A DNA stretch of 64,000 nucleotides, taken from positions 77,875 to 141,874 of the forward strand of contig JBCDIZ010000008.1 in NCBI GenBank assembly GCA_038748365.1, read 5' to 3'. Below are positions 34,842-42,332 of this stretch, in pieces. Numbering within the stretch: the first letter of the stretch is position 1; each line of letters begins with the position of its first letter. The notes beneath the pieces are model-generated. The model saw only the letters and a program-made list of their open reading frames with translations. It made no database searches and was not told where the DNA came from. The translations under genes were made by a program, and so were the position numbers. Source of the stretch: Alterisphingorhabdus sp038748365 (GTDB lineage Bacteria; Pseudomonadota; Alphaproteobacteria; Sphingomonadales; Sphingomonadaceae).

Positions 34842-35399
34842 TTAGTTCACCAGATCACGATCAATCAGCACCGCTAGCAGCAGCGCCGGGCCGCCATGTG
34901 CTTCCCAGGCATGGTTGGTGCCGCGCTGGATGACAACATTACCGGGTTTTAGGCGTGTCGGCTCGCCGCTTTCAAGGATCAGCGACACCTCGCCCTTGAG
35001 CAGGCAGATAACATCAATACTGTGCGTCTCGTGCATCGCGGGATGGCGCGACTGATCGATCATATGCCGATCGCCATCAGCTTGGGCAAAGGCCTGTTTC
35101 ACCAGCGCATCGAGCTGCGGCTTGGGCACGCCTTCGGGCAGTGGATTGACGACAAACCAGCGCACCTGAAAATTGCCTTTGCGCGGCCCGAGTACGGGTT
35201 TTTCTGTGCCCAGATCGTCGGTCACTTTGGGATCGAGCGACCCGCTGGCGACGTCTTCCCAAATCTCAAACAATCCGCCTGCGTCCACATCGCCCATGAT
35301 CGAGGAAGGACCATCATCGTTCATGATGAAGGACTCGCCCTCAGGTGTATCGCCGGTAATGATGCGCCGCAACGCGTCGTCAAATGCTGCCATGGTCAT
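34842..35399 (-). CDS. Cupin domain protein
   Basis: 185 residues. The C-terminal half is a cupin barrel: METHSIDVICLLKGEVSLILESGEPTRLKPGNVVIQRGTNHAWEAHGG has the two conserved cupin motifs (H-x-x-D ... G-E and P-G-x3-I-x-R-G-x-x-H), with histidines suitable for a metal. The N-terminal half (NDDGPSSIMGDVDAGGLFEIWE) is an extra domain seen in cupins described as regulators or oxygenase-like. Substrate unknown. Confidence 0.75.
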   Translation of the reverse strand: MTMAAFDDALRRIITGDTPEGESFIMNDDGPSSIMGDVDAGGLFEIWEDVASGSLDPKVTDDLGTEKPVLGPRKGNFQVRWFVVNPLPEGVPKPQLDALVKQAFAQADGDRHMIDQSRHPAMHETHSIDVICLLKGEVSLILESGEPTRLKPGNVVIQRGTNHAWEAHGGPALLLAVLIDRDLVN

Positions 35400-35488
35400 G
35401 CTCTCCTATTGTGTTTCCCAACAAGCTATCATGCAGCGATGGGGGCGACAAACAGAAGATGCGTGGCCATTCAATGGCGCTCTGTGTT

Positions 35489-35616
35489 CCGTTCGCCTCG
35501 AGCGAAGTCGAGAGGCCGGTACCGCAAGAGAATGGTGTCTCGACTACTTTGCCAAGCAAAGTAGTTTATCCTGAGTGCCTGCCTTGGCAGGCAGTCGAAG
35601 GGCTCGACACGAACGG
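35489..35616. repeat. Intergenic palindromic repeat between the cupin gene and metH
   Basis: Ends CCGTTCGcctCGAGC and GCTCGacaCGAACGG are inverted. Two internal hairpins follow: ACTACTTTGcCAAAGTAGT-like (35539-35561) and CCTGCCTTGGCAGG. It lies 7 bases beyond the metH stop codon and may end metH transcription. TCGAG/CGTTCG repeats of this kind are common between genes in sphingomonads. Confidence 0.6.
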
Positions 35617-35622
35617 GATAAA

Positions 35623-38379
35623 TCAGTCCATATTCGGACGCAGCCAGCGGCGGGCGGTATCGATATCGACATCGCGCCGTGCAGCATAATCGGTAAGCTG
35701 GTCCTCGCCGACACGCGCTACGCCAAAATAGTCCGATTCGGCATGACCGAAATAGAAGCCGGAAACCGCCGCTGTGGGCAGCATGGCGAAGCTTTCGGTC
35801 AGGGTAATACCGGTATTCTCAGTCGCATTGAGCATATCGAACAATATCGGCTTCTGGCTGTGATCGGGGCAGGCAGGATAGCCGGGGGCTGGTCGGATAC
35901 CGCGATATTGCTCACGGATCAGCGCTTCATTGGTGAGCTGCTCATCGGGCGCATAGCCCCATAATGTGGTACGGACATGCTGGTGCATCCGCTCGGCAAA
36001 GGACTCAGCCAGCCGGTCAGCCAGCGCTTTAAGCAATATGTCCGAATAGTCATCATGATCGGCCTTGAACCGTTCAAGGTGTTCATCAATGCCATGGCCG
36101 GTGGTGACGGCAAAACCCCCCATCCAATCGCCTTCGGGGTCAATAAAATCGGCGAGACACATATTAGCGCGGCCTTCGCGCTTCTCCACCTGCTGGCGCA
36201 GGAATGGCATTCTTACCCAATCCTCCCCGGCACGGGGAGGGGGACTATCTGCTGCAGCGTTAGCGGAGGCAGATGGTGGAGGGGCACCCGCCGCTAATCC
36301 AGCGCTATCGGCCTGTGCCCCTCCACCATCGCTGTGCGATGGTCCCCCTCCCCGTGCCGGGGAGGATTGGATCAGCACATCATCACCGTCGCGCTTGCAT
36401 GGCCACAGACCGACCACCCCCTTGGCCGTCAGCCATTTCTCGGAGATGATTTTCTCCAGCATCTTCTGCGCGTCATCAAACAGGCTGCGCGCACTCGGGC
36501 CGACCACGGAATCATCAAGAATTTTGGGATAGACGCCCGCCAATTCCCAGCTGCGGAAGAACGGCGTCCAGTCAATCGTCTCGACCAGATCCTCCAGATC
36601 CCAGTCATCATAGACATGCAGACCCGGCTGTTTCACCGGCGTCGCCTTCATGCTCATATCCGCGACAAAGCCATTGGCGCGCGCTGTTTCCAGCGGCACC
36701 AGATTGGACTTGCCGCGGCCCTCGCGCTTGGCCCGCACCTCGGCATAGTCATTGGCGGTACGCTCGATAAACCCCTCAGCCTGCGTCTCGCTGACCAATG
36801 TAGAAGCGACACCGACAGCGCGGCTGGCATCGAGCACATACACCGTAGGGCCAGAATAGGCCGGAGCGATACGCAACGCGGTATGCACCTTGGAAGTGGT
36901 CGCGCCGCCGATCAGCAGCGGGCGAACCATGTCCGCCTTTTCCATCTCCTCGGCGACGGTCACCATCTCATCAAGCGACGGGGTGATTAGCCCCGAAAGC
37001 CCGATCATATCAGCGTCATTCTCGTTCGCGGCTTTGAGGATATCCTGCCACGGCACCATCACGCCGAGATCGACAACCTCAAAGCCATTGCACTGCAGCA
37101 CCACGCCGACGATATTCTTGCCGATATCGTGCACATCGCCCTTGACCGTGGCCATGATGATCTTGCCCTTGCCTTTCGCGCCTTCTTCTTTCTCCGCCTC
37201 GATAAACGGGAAAAGATGCGCCACGGCTTTCTTCATCACACGCGCGGATTTCACCACCTGCGGCAGAAACATTTTGCCCGAACCGAACAGGTCGCCGACG
37301 ACATTCATGCCGTCCATCAACGGTCCCTCAATCACCTCAATCGGCCTGCCGCCCCGTTCCTTCACCGCAAGCCGCATTTCCTCGGTGTCATCGACGATAT
37401 GGGCGTCGATACCCTTGACCAGCGCATGCTCCAGCCGCTTGGGCACATCATAGCCGCGCCATTCGGCAGCCGCCTTATCCTCTTCCTTGGACTTGCCACG
37501 GAAAGATTCGGCAAGTTCAATCAGGATTTCGGTCGCATCGCCGCCGTTTTTCGGTTCGCGGTCGAGAATGACATCCTCACACGCTTCACGCAGAACCGGA
37601 TCAATATCGTCATAAATGTCGAGCTGTCCGGCATTGACGATCGACATATCCAGCCCAGCAGGGATGGCGTGATAGAGAAACACGCTGTGCATCGCCCGGC
37701 GCACCGGCTCATTGCCGCGGAAACTGAATGACAGGTTGGAGAGGCCGCCGGAGAAATGCACATGCGGGCAGGCGGCTTTGATCTCCGCTACCGCCTCGAT
37801 AAAGTCCAGCCCATAGCGGCGATGTTCGTCAATGCCGGTAGCCACCGCAAAAACATTAGGGTCGAAGATAATATCTTCGGGCGGGAAACCCATACCAGTG
37901 AGCAGTTTATAGGCGCGGGTGCAAATCTCTACCTTGCGCTCTTTGGTGTCAGCCTGACCGGTCTCGTCAAACGCCATCACCACCACAGCGGCACCATAGG
38001 CCATGCATTTACGCGCATGGGCGAGAAACTCCTCCTCGCCTTCCTTCATGCTGATCGAGTTGACGATAGGTTTGCCCGAAACGCATTTCAGCCCCGCCTC
38101 AATCACCGACCATTTGGAGGAGTCGATCATAAACGGCACCCGGGCGATATCCGGTTCGGCAGCGATCAGCTTGAGAAAGCGGGTCATCGCCTTCTCGGCA
38201 TCGAGCAGGCCCTCATCCATATTGATGTCGATAATCTGCGCGCCATTCTCCACCTGCTGCCGCGCAACTTCGACGGCAGCATCATAATCGTCATTCATGA
38301 TCAGCTTTTTAAAGCGCGCCGATCCGGTAACGTTGGTGCGCTCGCCGATATTGACGAATTGGGTGGAGGATTGGGTCAT
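35623..38379 (-). CDS. metH: Methionine synthase, pterin/B12/activation part (split MetH)
   Basis: About 918 residues from MTQSSTQF: the pterin-binding domain (NVTGSARFKKLI, DINMDEGLLD), B12 cap and binding domain with the cobalamin-ligating DVHDIG (His417), and the C-terminal S-adenosylmethionine activation domain (RPAPGYPACPDHSQK). The homocysteine-binding N-terminal domain is encoded separately by the upstream gene, a split known in sphingomonads. Residues about 671-722 (SSPARGGG ... PPPRAGEDW) are not MetH; they are translated from a palindromic repeat lying in frame. The start was chosen because upstream codons read through a different repeat (copy B). Confidence 0.95.
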   Translation of the reverse strand: MTQSSTQFVNIGERTNVTGSARFKKLIMNDDYDAAVEVARQQVENGAQIIDINMDEGLLDAEKAMTRFLKLIAAEPDIARVPFMIDSSKWSVIEAGLKCVSGKPIVNSISMKEGEEEFLAHARKCMAYGAAVVVMAFDETGQADTKERKVEICTRAYKLLTGMGFPPEDIIFDPNVFAVATGIDEHRRYGLDFIEAVAEIKAACPHVHFSGGLSNLSFSFRGNEPVRRAMHSVFLYHAIPAGLDMSIVNAGQLDIYDDIDPVLREACEDVILDREPKNGGDATEILIELAESFRGKSKEEDKAAAEWRGYDVPKRLEHALVKGIDAHIVDDTEEMRLAVKERGGRPIEVIEGPLMDGMNVVGDLFGSGKMFLPQVVKSARVMKKAVAHLFPFIEAEKEEGAKGKGKIIMATVKGDVHDIGKNIVGVVLQCNGFEVVDLGVMVPWQDILKAANENDADMIGLSGLITPSLDEMVTVAEEMEKADMVRPLLIGGATTSKVHTALRIAPAYSGPTVYVLDASRAVGVASTLVSETQAEGFIERTANDYAEVRAKREGRGKSNLVPLETARANGFVADMSMKATPVKQPGLHVYDDWDLEDLVETIDWTPFFRSWELAGVYPKILDDSVVGPSARSLFDDAQKMLEKIISEKWLTAKGVVGLWPCKRDGDDVLIQSSPARGGGPSHSDGGGAQADSAGLAAGAPPPSASANAAADSPPPRAGEDWVRMPFLRQQVEKREGRANMCLADFIDPEGDWMGGFAVTTGHGIDEHLERFKADHDDYSDILLKALADRLAESFAERMHQHVRTTLWGYAPDEQLTNEALIREQYRGIRPAPGYPACPDHSQKPILFDMLNATENTGITLTESFAMLPTAAVSGFYFGHAESDYFGVARVGEDQLTDYAARRDVDIDTARRWLRPNMD
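36217..36370. repeat. Nested palindromic repeat inside metH
   Basis: Perfect 29-bp inverted arms (36217-36245 and 36342-36370; core CCTCCCCGGCACGGGGAGGG) enclose a second perfect 16-bp pair (36272-36287 and 36315-36330, GATGGTGGAGGGGCAC and complement). The unit is translated in frame as a Gly/Ala/Pro/Ser-rich stretch. It is 154 bases; the reading frame is preserved through it. Confidence 0.9.
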
Positions 38380-38392
38380 TCTTTTCTCTAAG

Positions 38393-38496
38393 TTCCCCTC
38401 CCGTTTACGGGAGGGGTTAGGGGTGGGTCTGTCCGGAAGGTGGAACTTTCGTTTCAGGCCCACCCCCGGCCCCTCCCGCAAGCGAGAGGGGAGAAA
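38393..38496. repeat. Palindromic REP-like repeat, copy B
   Basis: TTCCCCTCCCGTTTACGGGAGGGG-TTAGGGGTGGG, then CCCACCCCC and CCCCTCCCGCAAGCGAGAGGGGAGAAA: the same arms as copy A at 3579-3746, with a shorter centre. It fills the gap between the two methionine synthase genes and would form a hairpin in the operon mRNA. Confidence 0.75.
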
Positions 38497-38499
38497 CTG

Positions 38500-39546
38500 T
38501 TACGCCGCCATGGTGAAAGGTTCGAGACCTGATAGCCGCGTCTGCACCACAACCTCGGGAATGGTACGTGGCGCTTCGCCATCAACTATCTGAGCCATTG
38601 CCGCGATATGGCCCGGTGTCGTGCCGCAACAGCCGCCAACGACATTCACCAGACCGTCTTCTACCCAATGGCCGACCTGCGCCGCCGTCTGTTCGGGTGT
38701 CTCATCATATTCGCCAAGATCATTGGGCAGCCCGGCATTGGGATAAGCCATGATCAGCGTATCCGATGCATTGGCAAGCGCAGCCAGATGCGGCCTGAGC
38801 TGATCAGCGCCAAAGGAGCAGTTCAGCCCTATGGTCAGCGGTTTGACATGACGGATGGCGTGCCAGAAGCCCTCAACTGTATGCCCCGACAAATTGCGTC
38901 CTGCCATATCAGTGATGGTCATCGAGATCATCAGCGGCACATCGCGTCCAGCGGCCAGCGCTGCCTCCTGCGCCGCCATCGCCGCCACCTTGGCATTCAG
39001 TGTATCGAAGATCGTCTCGACTAGGATGAAATCCACGCCGCCTTCAATCAAGGCATCGCACTGCGCACGATAGACGGCCAGCATCTCATCAAAGTCCACC
39101 TCACGAAAGCCCGGATCATTGACATCGGGCGATAGCGACAGCGTCTTGTTGGTCGGGCCAATGGCGCCAGCAACAAAGCGCGGGCGGCCATCCTTGGCCG
39201 TCGCGCGGTCACACGCCTCACGCGCCACCCGCGCCGAAGCGATATTGATGTCGCGCACCAGATGCTCGGCCTCATAATCGGCCTGGCTGATTGAATTGGC
39301 GCTGAAGGTATTAGTCTCGATTATATCCGATCCAGCGGCCAGATATTCATCATGAATATCGGCCAGCACATCGGGCCGGGTCAGCGCCAATATATCGTTA
39401 TTGCCCTTCTGATCGGCGCTAAGTTCAAGGTCGCCGCGATAGTCCGCTTCTTGCAGATTGCGGTTCTGAATCGCGGTGCCATAGCCACCATCGAACAGCA
39501 TAATGCGCTCCTCAGCGATCTTTGTAAGTTGCTCGCGCGCGCTCAT
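38500..39546 (-). CDS. Homocysteine S-methyltransferase (N-terminal half of split MetH)
   Basis: 348 residues from MSAREQLTK, overlapping metF by 4 bases. LFDGGYGTAIQ opens the fold; the zinc-binding cysteines appear in GLNCSFG and VVGGCCGTTPGHI, the two places used by methionine synthase and betaine-homocysteine methyltransferase. It supplies the homocysteine-binding domain missing from the downstream MetH part. Longer readings upstream lack a signal. It lies third in the methionine operon. Confidence 0.93.
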   Translation of the reverse strand: MSAREQLTKIAEERIMLFDGGYGTAIQNRNLQEADYRGDLELSADQKGNNDILALTRPDVLADIHDEYLAAGSDIIETNTFSANSISQADYEAEHLVRDINIASARVAREACDRATAKDGRPRFVAGAIGPTNKTLSLSPDVNDPGFREVDFDEMLAVYRAQCDALIEGGVDFILVETIFDTLNAKVAAMAAQEAALAAGRDVPLMISMTITDMAGRNLSGHTVEGFWHAIRHVKPLTIGLNCSFGADQLRPHLAALANASDTLIMAYPNAGLPNDLGEYDETPEQTAAQVGHWVEDGLVNVVGGCCGTTPGHIAAMAQIVDGEAPRTIPEVVVQTRLSGLEPFTMAA

Positions 39547-40490
39547 TCCGCCGCCTCCTTCAGAGCCGACCCCTTGGCGCGGATGCCGAGCAAATGGCAG
39601 ATAGCAAAGCTGAGATCTGCACGGTTCAGGGTATAGAAATGGAAATGGCGCACACCACCAGCATAAAGCCGACGGCACATTTCTGCTGCAACCGTAGCCG
39701 CAACCAACTGGCGGGTCGCGGGGTGATCATCCAGCCCCTCAAACAGATCATCCATCCATTGCGGAATTTGCGCACCGCACATGCCAGAGAATTTGCGGGT
39801 TTGCGCCACGTTCGACACAGGCAGGATGCCCGGCGTGATTTCGGCATCAATCCCCGCCGCCGCGGCGGCATCGCGGAAACGGAAATAGGCATCGGGCGAG
39901 AAGAAGAACTGGGTGATCGCGCGGCTGGCCCCGGCATCGAGTTTGCGTTTCAGATTATCCAGATCGGCCTGCGGGCAATCCGCCTCCGGATGTGTCTCGG
40001 GATAGGCAGCGACGGAAATATCGAACGGCGCGATTTCTTTGAGACCGCGCACCAGATCGGCGGCGCTGGCATAGCCTTCAGGGTGTGGCACAAATCCGCT
40101 ATCACCTTCGGGCGGATCGCCGCGCAGCGCGACGATATGGCGCACACCGGCGGCCCAATATTGCTCGGCTACCTCACGGATTTCGTCTTTGCTGGCATTG
40201 ACGCAGGTCAGATGCGCCGCCGCAGGAACTTCTGTCTCGCGGATAATTCGCGCCACTGTCGCATGGGTACGCTCGCGCGTTGAGCCACCTGCACCATAGG
40301 TAACCGAGACGAAACGCGGCCCCAAAGGTGCCAGCGTCGTCATCGTATTCCAAAGAGTCTCTTCCATCTTTGCGCTTTTGGGCGGGAAGAACTCAAACGA
40401 TGTTTCGACATCATCGCCGGAAAGCCCGGCAAAAAGTGGCGTATCAAGCGCAGTGCGCGCTTCTTTTAACTGATCAAGCGAAAGCGTCAT
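39543..40490 (-). CDS. metF: 5,10-methylenetetrahydrofolate reductase
   Basis: 315 residues with ETSFEFFPPKS, FVSVTYGAGGSTRERT, ALRGDPPEGDSGF and the (beta-alpha)8 core expected for MetF, an FAD enzyme that makes the methyl donor 5-methyl-THF for MetH. It overlaps the regulator gene by 4 bases upstream and the homocysteine methyltransferase gene by 4 bases downstream, so all four are one transcript. Confidence 0.96.
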   Translation of the reverse strand: MTLSLDQLKEARTALDTPLFAGLSGDDVETSFEFFPPKSAKMEETLWNTMTTLAPLGPRFVSVTYGAGGSTRERTHATVARIIRETEVPAAAHLTCVNASKDEIREVAEQYWAAGVRHIVALRGDPPEGDSGFVPHPEGYASAADLVRGLKEIAPFDISVAAYPETHPEADCPQADLDNLKRKLDAGASRAITQFFFSPDAYFRFRDAAAAAGIDAEITPGILPVSNVAQTRKFSGMCGAQIPQWMDDLFEGLDDHPATRQLVAATVAAEMCRRLYAGGVRHFHFYTLNRADLSFAICHLLGIRAKGSALKEAAE

Positions 40491-41512
40491 AAAGAACGCG
40501 CCTTCCTGTTTTGCAAATGTGTTGGGGAAAGAGAGGAATCACTGTCAGCATCGGGTCGCGCATTTTGCGCCTTCACCGCTTTGCCGACCCAGATTTTGAT
40601 CGTCAGCGGTTCACCCTTTAATTCTCGGCTTTCCGAAAGCGTGATACCCGATGCGGCCATAAAGTCGCGTATCTGCGCATCGGCAAAACCAAGACGCGCA
40701 TGGGCGTCGCGGCTGCGCAATTCTTCCAGCGCGTGCGGGGCAAAATCAATAATCGCCACCGTACCACCCGGTGTCAGAGCACGGCCAATCTCATCAAATA
40801 CAGCCCCCGGATTATCGGCATAGTGCAGAGCCTGATGCATGAGGATGCAGTCAAAACGATTATCTTCCACCGGTAATTGATAAAAATCACCTAGCAGCAG
40901 ATCGACCCGATCCGGTCCCAGCGTCTCCAACTTGGCCCGCGCCAGCCGTAGCATTTCAGGGCTCTTGTCGATCGCAGTGGCATGGCCGGCCCGATCAGCC
41001 AGCAATTCCACCATCCGGCCAGTGCCAGTGCCGAGGTCAAGCATATCGCCCAGTTCTGCGCCCAGCATATCGAGCAATGCCGCCTCTACTTTGTCATCAG
41101 GCTGATGTAATGAGCGAATGGCATCCCATTCATCGGCATGAGCAGCAAAATAGCGCGCGGCCTGTTCTGCGCGCTGGGCGCGAATAGCTTCCAACTGGGC
41201 GATATCCGCCTCACGCTGCGCCGCCATATCAGCGCTGAGAAAATCATGCTGCACCAGCAACTGATGTAGCAAGTCAGCACTGGCAATGCCGGAAGAAGCG
41301 ATATTCAGGCGTAGAAACACCCAACTGCCTTCTTTGCGGCGCTCGGCAAGTCCGGCTTCAACCAATATACGAACATGGCGCGAAACCCGTGGCTGACTCT
41401 GGTCCAAAACCAGCGCCAGTTCCCCCACGGCAAGCTCCATCTGCTGCAAAAGCAGCATGATGCGCAGCCGAGTCTCATCGGCAAGAGCACGAAATGTAGC
41501 GAGCATATCCAT
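40487..41512 (-). CDS. ArsR-type regulator fused to a SAM-dependent methyltransferase (SamR-like)
   Basis: 341 residues. Residues 1-95 are an ArsR winged helix (LADETRLRIMLLLQQMELAVGELALVLDQSQPRVSRHVRILVEAGLAERRKEGSWVFLRL). Residues about 140-270 form a class I methyltransferase with the SAM site MLDLGTGTGRMVELLADRAGHATAIDKS. Comparative genomics has described ArsR-family regulators of the methionine cycle, including one with a methyltransferase-like domain in alphaproteobacteria; this gene heads the operon and has a perfect palindrome just upstream. ATG at 41512 was preferred over GTG/TTG codons further up. Confidence 0.88.
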   Translation of the reverse strand: MDMLATFRALADETRLRIMLLLQQMELAVGELALVLDQSQPRVSRHVRILVEAGLAERRKEGSWVFLRLNIASSGIASADLLHQLLVQHDFLSADMAAQREADIAQLEAIRAQRAEQAARYFAAHADEWDAIRSLHQPDDKVEAALLDMLGAELGDMLDLGTGTGRMVELLADRAGHATAIDKSPEMLRLARAKLETLGPDRVDLLLGDFYQLPVEDNRFDCILMHQALHYADNPGAVFDEIGRALTPGGTVAIIDFAPHALEELRSRDAHARLGFADAQIRDFMAASGITLSESRELKGEPLTIKIWVGKAVKAQNARPDADSDSSLSPTHLQNRKARSL

Positions 41513-41522
41513 CACCAAATAT

Positions 41523-41544
41523 CATATAAAGATTTCTTTATATG
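41523..41544 (-). promoter_or_regulatory. Perfect 22-bp palindrome, probable operator of the methionine operon
   Basis: CATATAAAGA-TT-TCTTTATATG: 10-bp arms with a 2-base centre, 10 bases before the regulator's start codon. Its AT-rich arms overlap where the promoter must be. The site probably binds the adjacent ArsR-type regulator. The shared operon and palindrome are seen; binding is inferred. Confidence 0.7.
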
Positions 41545-41677
41545 AGGTCAATCGCCCAATATATGCGGTATTTTAAACAATGTTACACTATCTGGCGCAC
41601 CAGATGGTCGCTTCACCATTGCCATGTTCCATTACGTCTATTAATGACGTCGCGGATTTTCAATGGAGTATGAGATC

Positions 41678-42025
41678 ATGACCAAGTTTAACCGTTCACT
41701 GATTATGGCTGCACCGCTGGCTCTGGCCCTCGTTGCTTGTGGCGAAACCGCAACTGACGAAGCTACCGAGTCGGAAACTGCTGCTGAAGAAACCATGGAA
41801 GCTGCTGAAGGCGAAGCCATGACCGCTGAAGGCGCTGCTGCTGAAGGCGAAGAAGCTGCTGAAGGTGCTGCCGCTGAAGGCGAAGAAGCTGCTGAAGGTG
41901 CTGTAGAAGAAGGCAAGACAGCAGTTGAAGAAGCTATCGACGATGCAAAAGCAAAAGCTGAAGAAAAAGCTGACGAAGCTGCTGCAAAGGCAGTTGACAA
42001 AGCCGCTGACAAAATCGGTCTCTAA
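41678..42025 (+). CDS. Alanine/glutamate-rich repeat lipoprotein
   Basis: 115 residues from MTKFNRSLI. A lipoprotein signal ends in LVAC (Cys at about position 21). The mature part is almost only Ala, Glu, Gly and Asp, built from repeats such as AAAEGEEAAEGA, and ends in a helical region with A-A-x-x-A-x-K-A heptads (DDAKAKAEEKADEAAAKAVDKAADK). This looks like a coiled-coil, envelope-anchored protein, but no family is recognised. It is divergent from the methionine operon. The ATG at 41663 is an alternative. Confidence 0.7.
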   Translation: MTKFNRSLIMAAPLALALVACGETATDEATESETAAEETMEAAEGEAMTAEGAAAEGEEAAEGAAAEGEEAAEGAVEEGKTAVEEAIDDAKAKAEEKADEAAAKAVDKAADKIGL

Positions 42026-42037
42026 TTGAAGAGACCG
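42018..42037 (+). terminator. Hairpin at the end of the repeat lipoprotein gene
   Basis: GGTCTC and GAGACC pair around TAATTGAA, straddling the stop codon. Only a short TTT follows. It may reduce read-through into the following small lipoprotein gene. Confidence 0.35.
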
Positions 42038-42046
42038 TTTACGCTT

Positions 42047-42280
42047 ATGCGTAAGCAGGGCTTCGGCCCAAAGCTTTTCCCGCATGCTGTCATGGCATCT
42101 TTGCTGCTGACAGCATGCGGACCAGCTGAAAACGACCCGGGCCCGGGTGGCGTAACCGCCGGAGAGGCCAAAATGCTTGATGAAGCAGCAGAAATGCTTG
42201 ATGCCCGTCAGGCGGATTATGGATCAGCCGTTCAGCAAGAACAGATCTCCGCTAATGGCAATGGCGAAGCGGACCAATAG
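42047..42280 (+). CDS. Small lipoprotein of unknown function
   Basis: 77 residues from the ATG at 42047; an in-frame TTG at 42026 lies in a hairpin loop and is unlikely. The sequence has a lipoprotein signal ending LTAC, then GGVTAGEAKMLDEAAEMLDARQ, a pattern seen in conserved small sphingomonad proteins, but no functional domain is recognised. It lies 21 bases after the repeat lipoprotein gene. Confidence 0.6.
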   Translation: MRKQGFGPKLFPHAVMASLLLTACGPAENDPGPGGVTAGEAKMLDEAAEMLDARQADYGSAVQQEQISANGNGEADQ

Positions 42281-42332
42281 TCCACACTATCCAACCGGGT
42301 ATTCTTAAAAACAGAAACTGTTTCCGCAAGCC

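Noticed and set aside
38380..38481. A longer metH start reading through the upstream repeat
   Set aside because: The extra residues are translated repeat copy B. The MetH fold begins at MTQSSTQF (38379).
41545..41677. SAM or SAH riboswitch between the methionine operon and the divergent lipoprotein gene
   Set aside because: Only short hairpins such as TCTGGCGCACCAGA are visible; no riboswitch consensus was recognised, and the palindrome already offers a protein operator.
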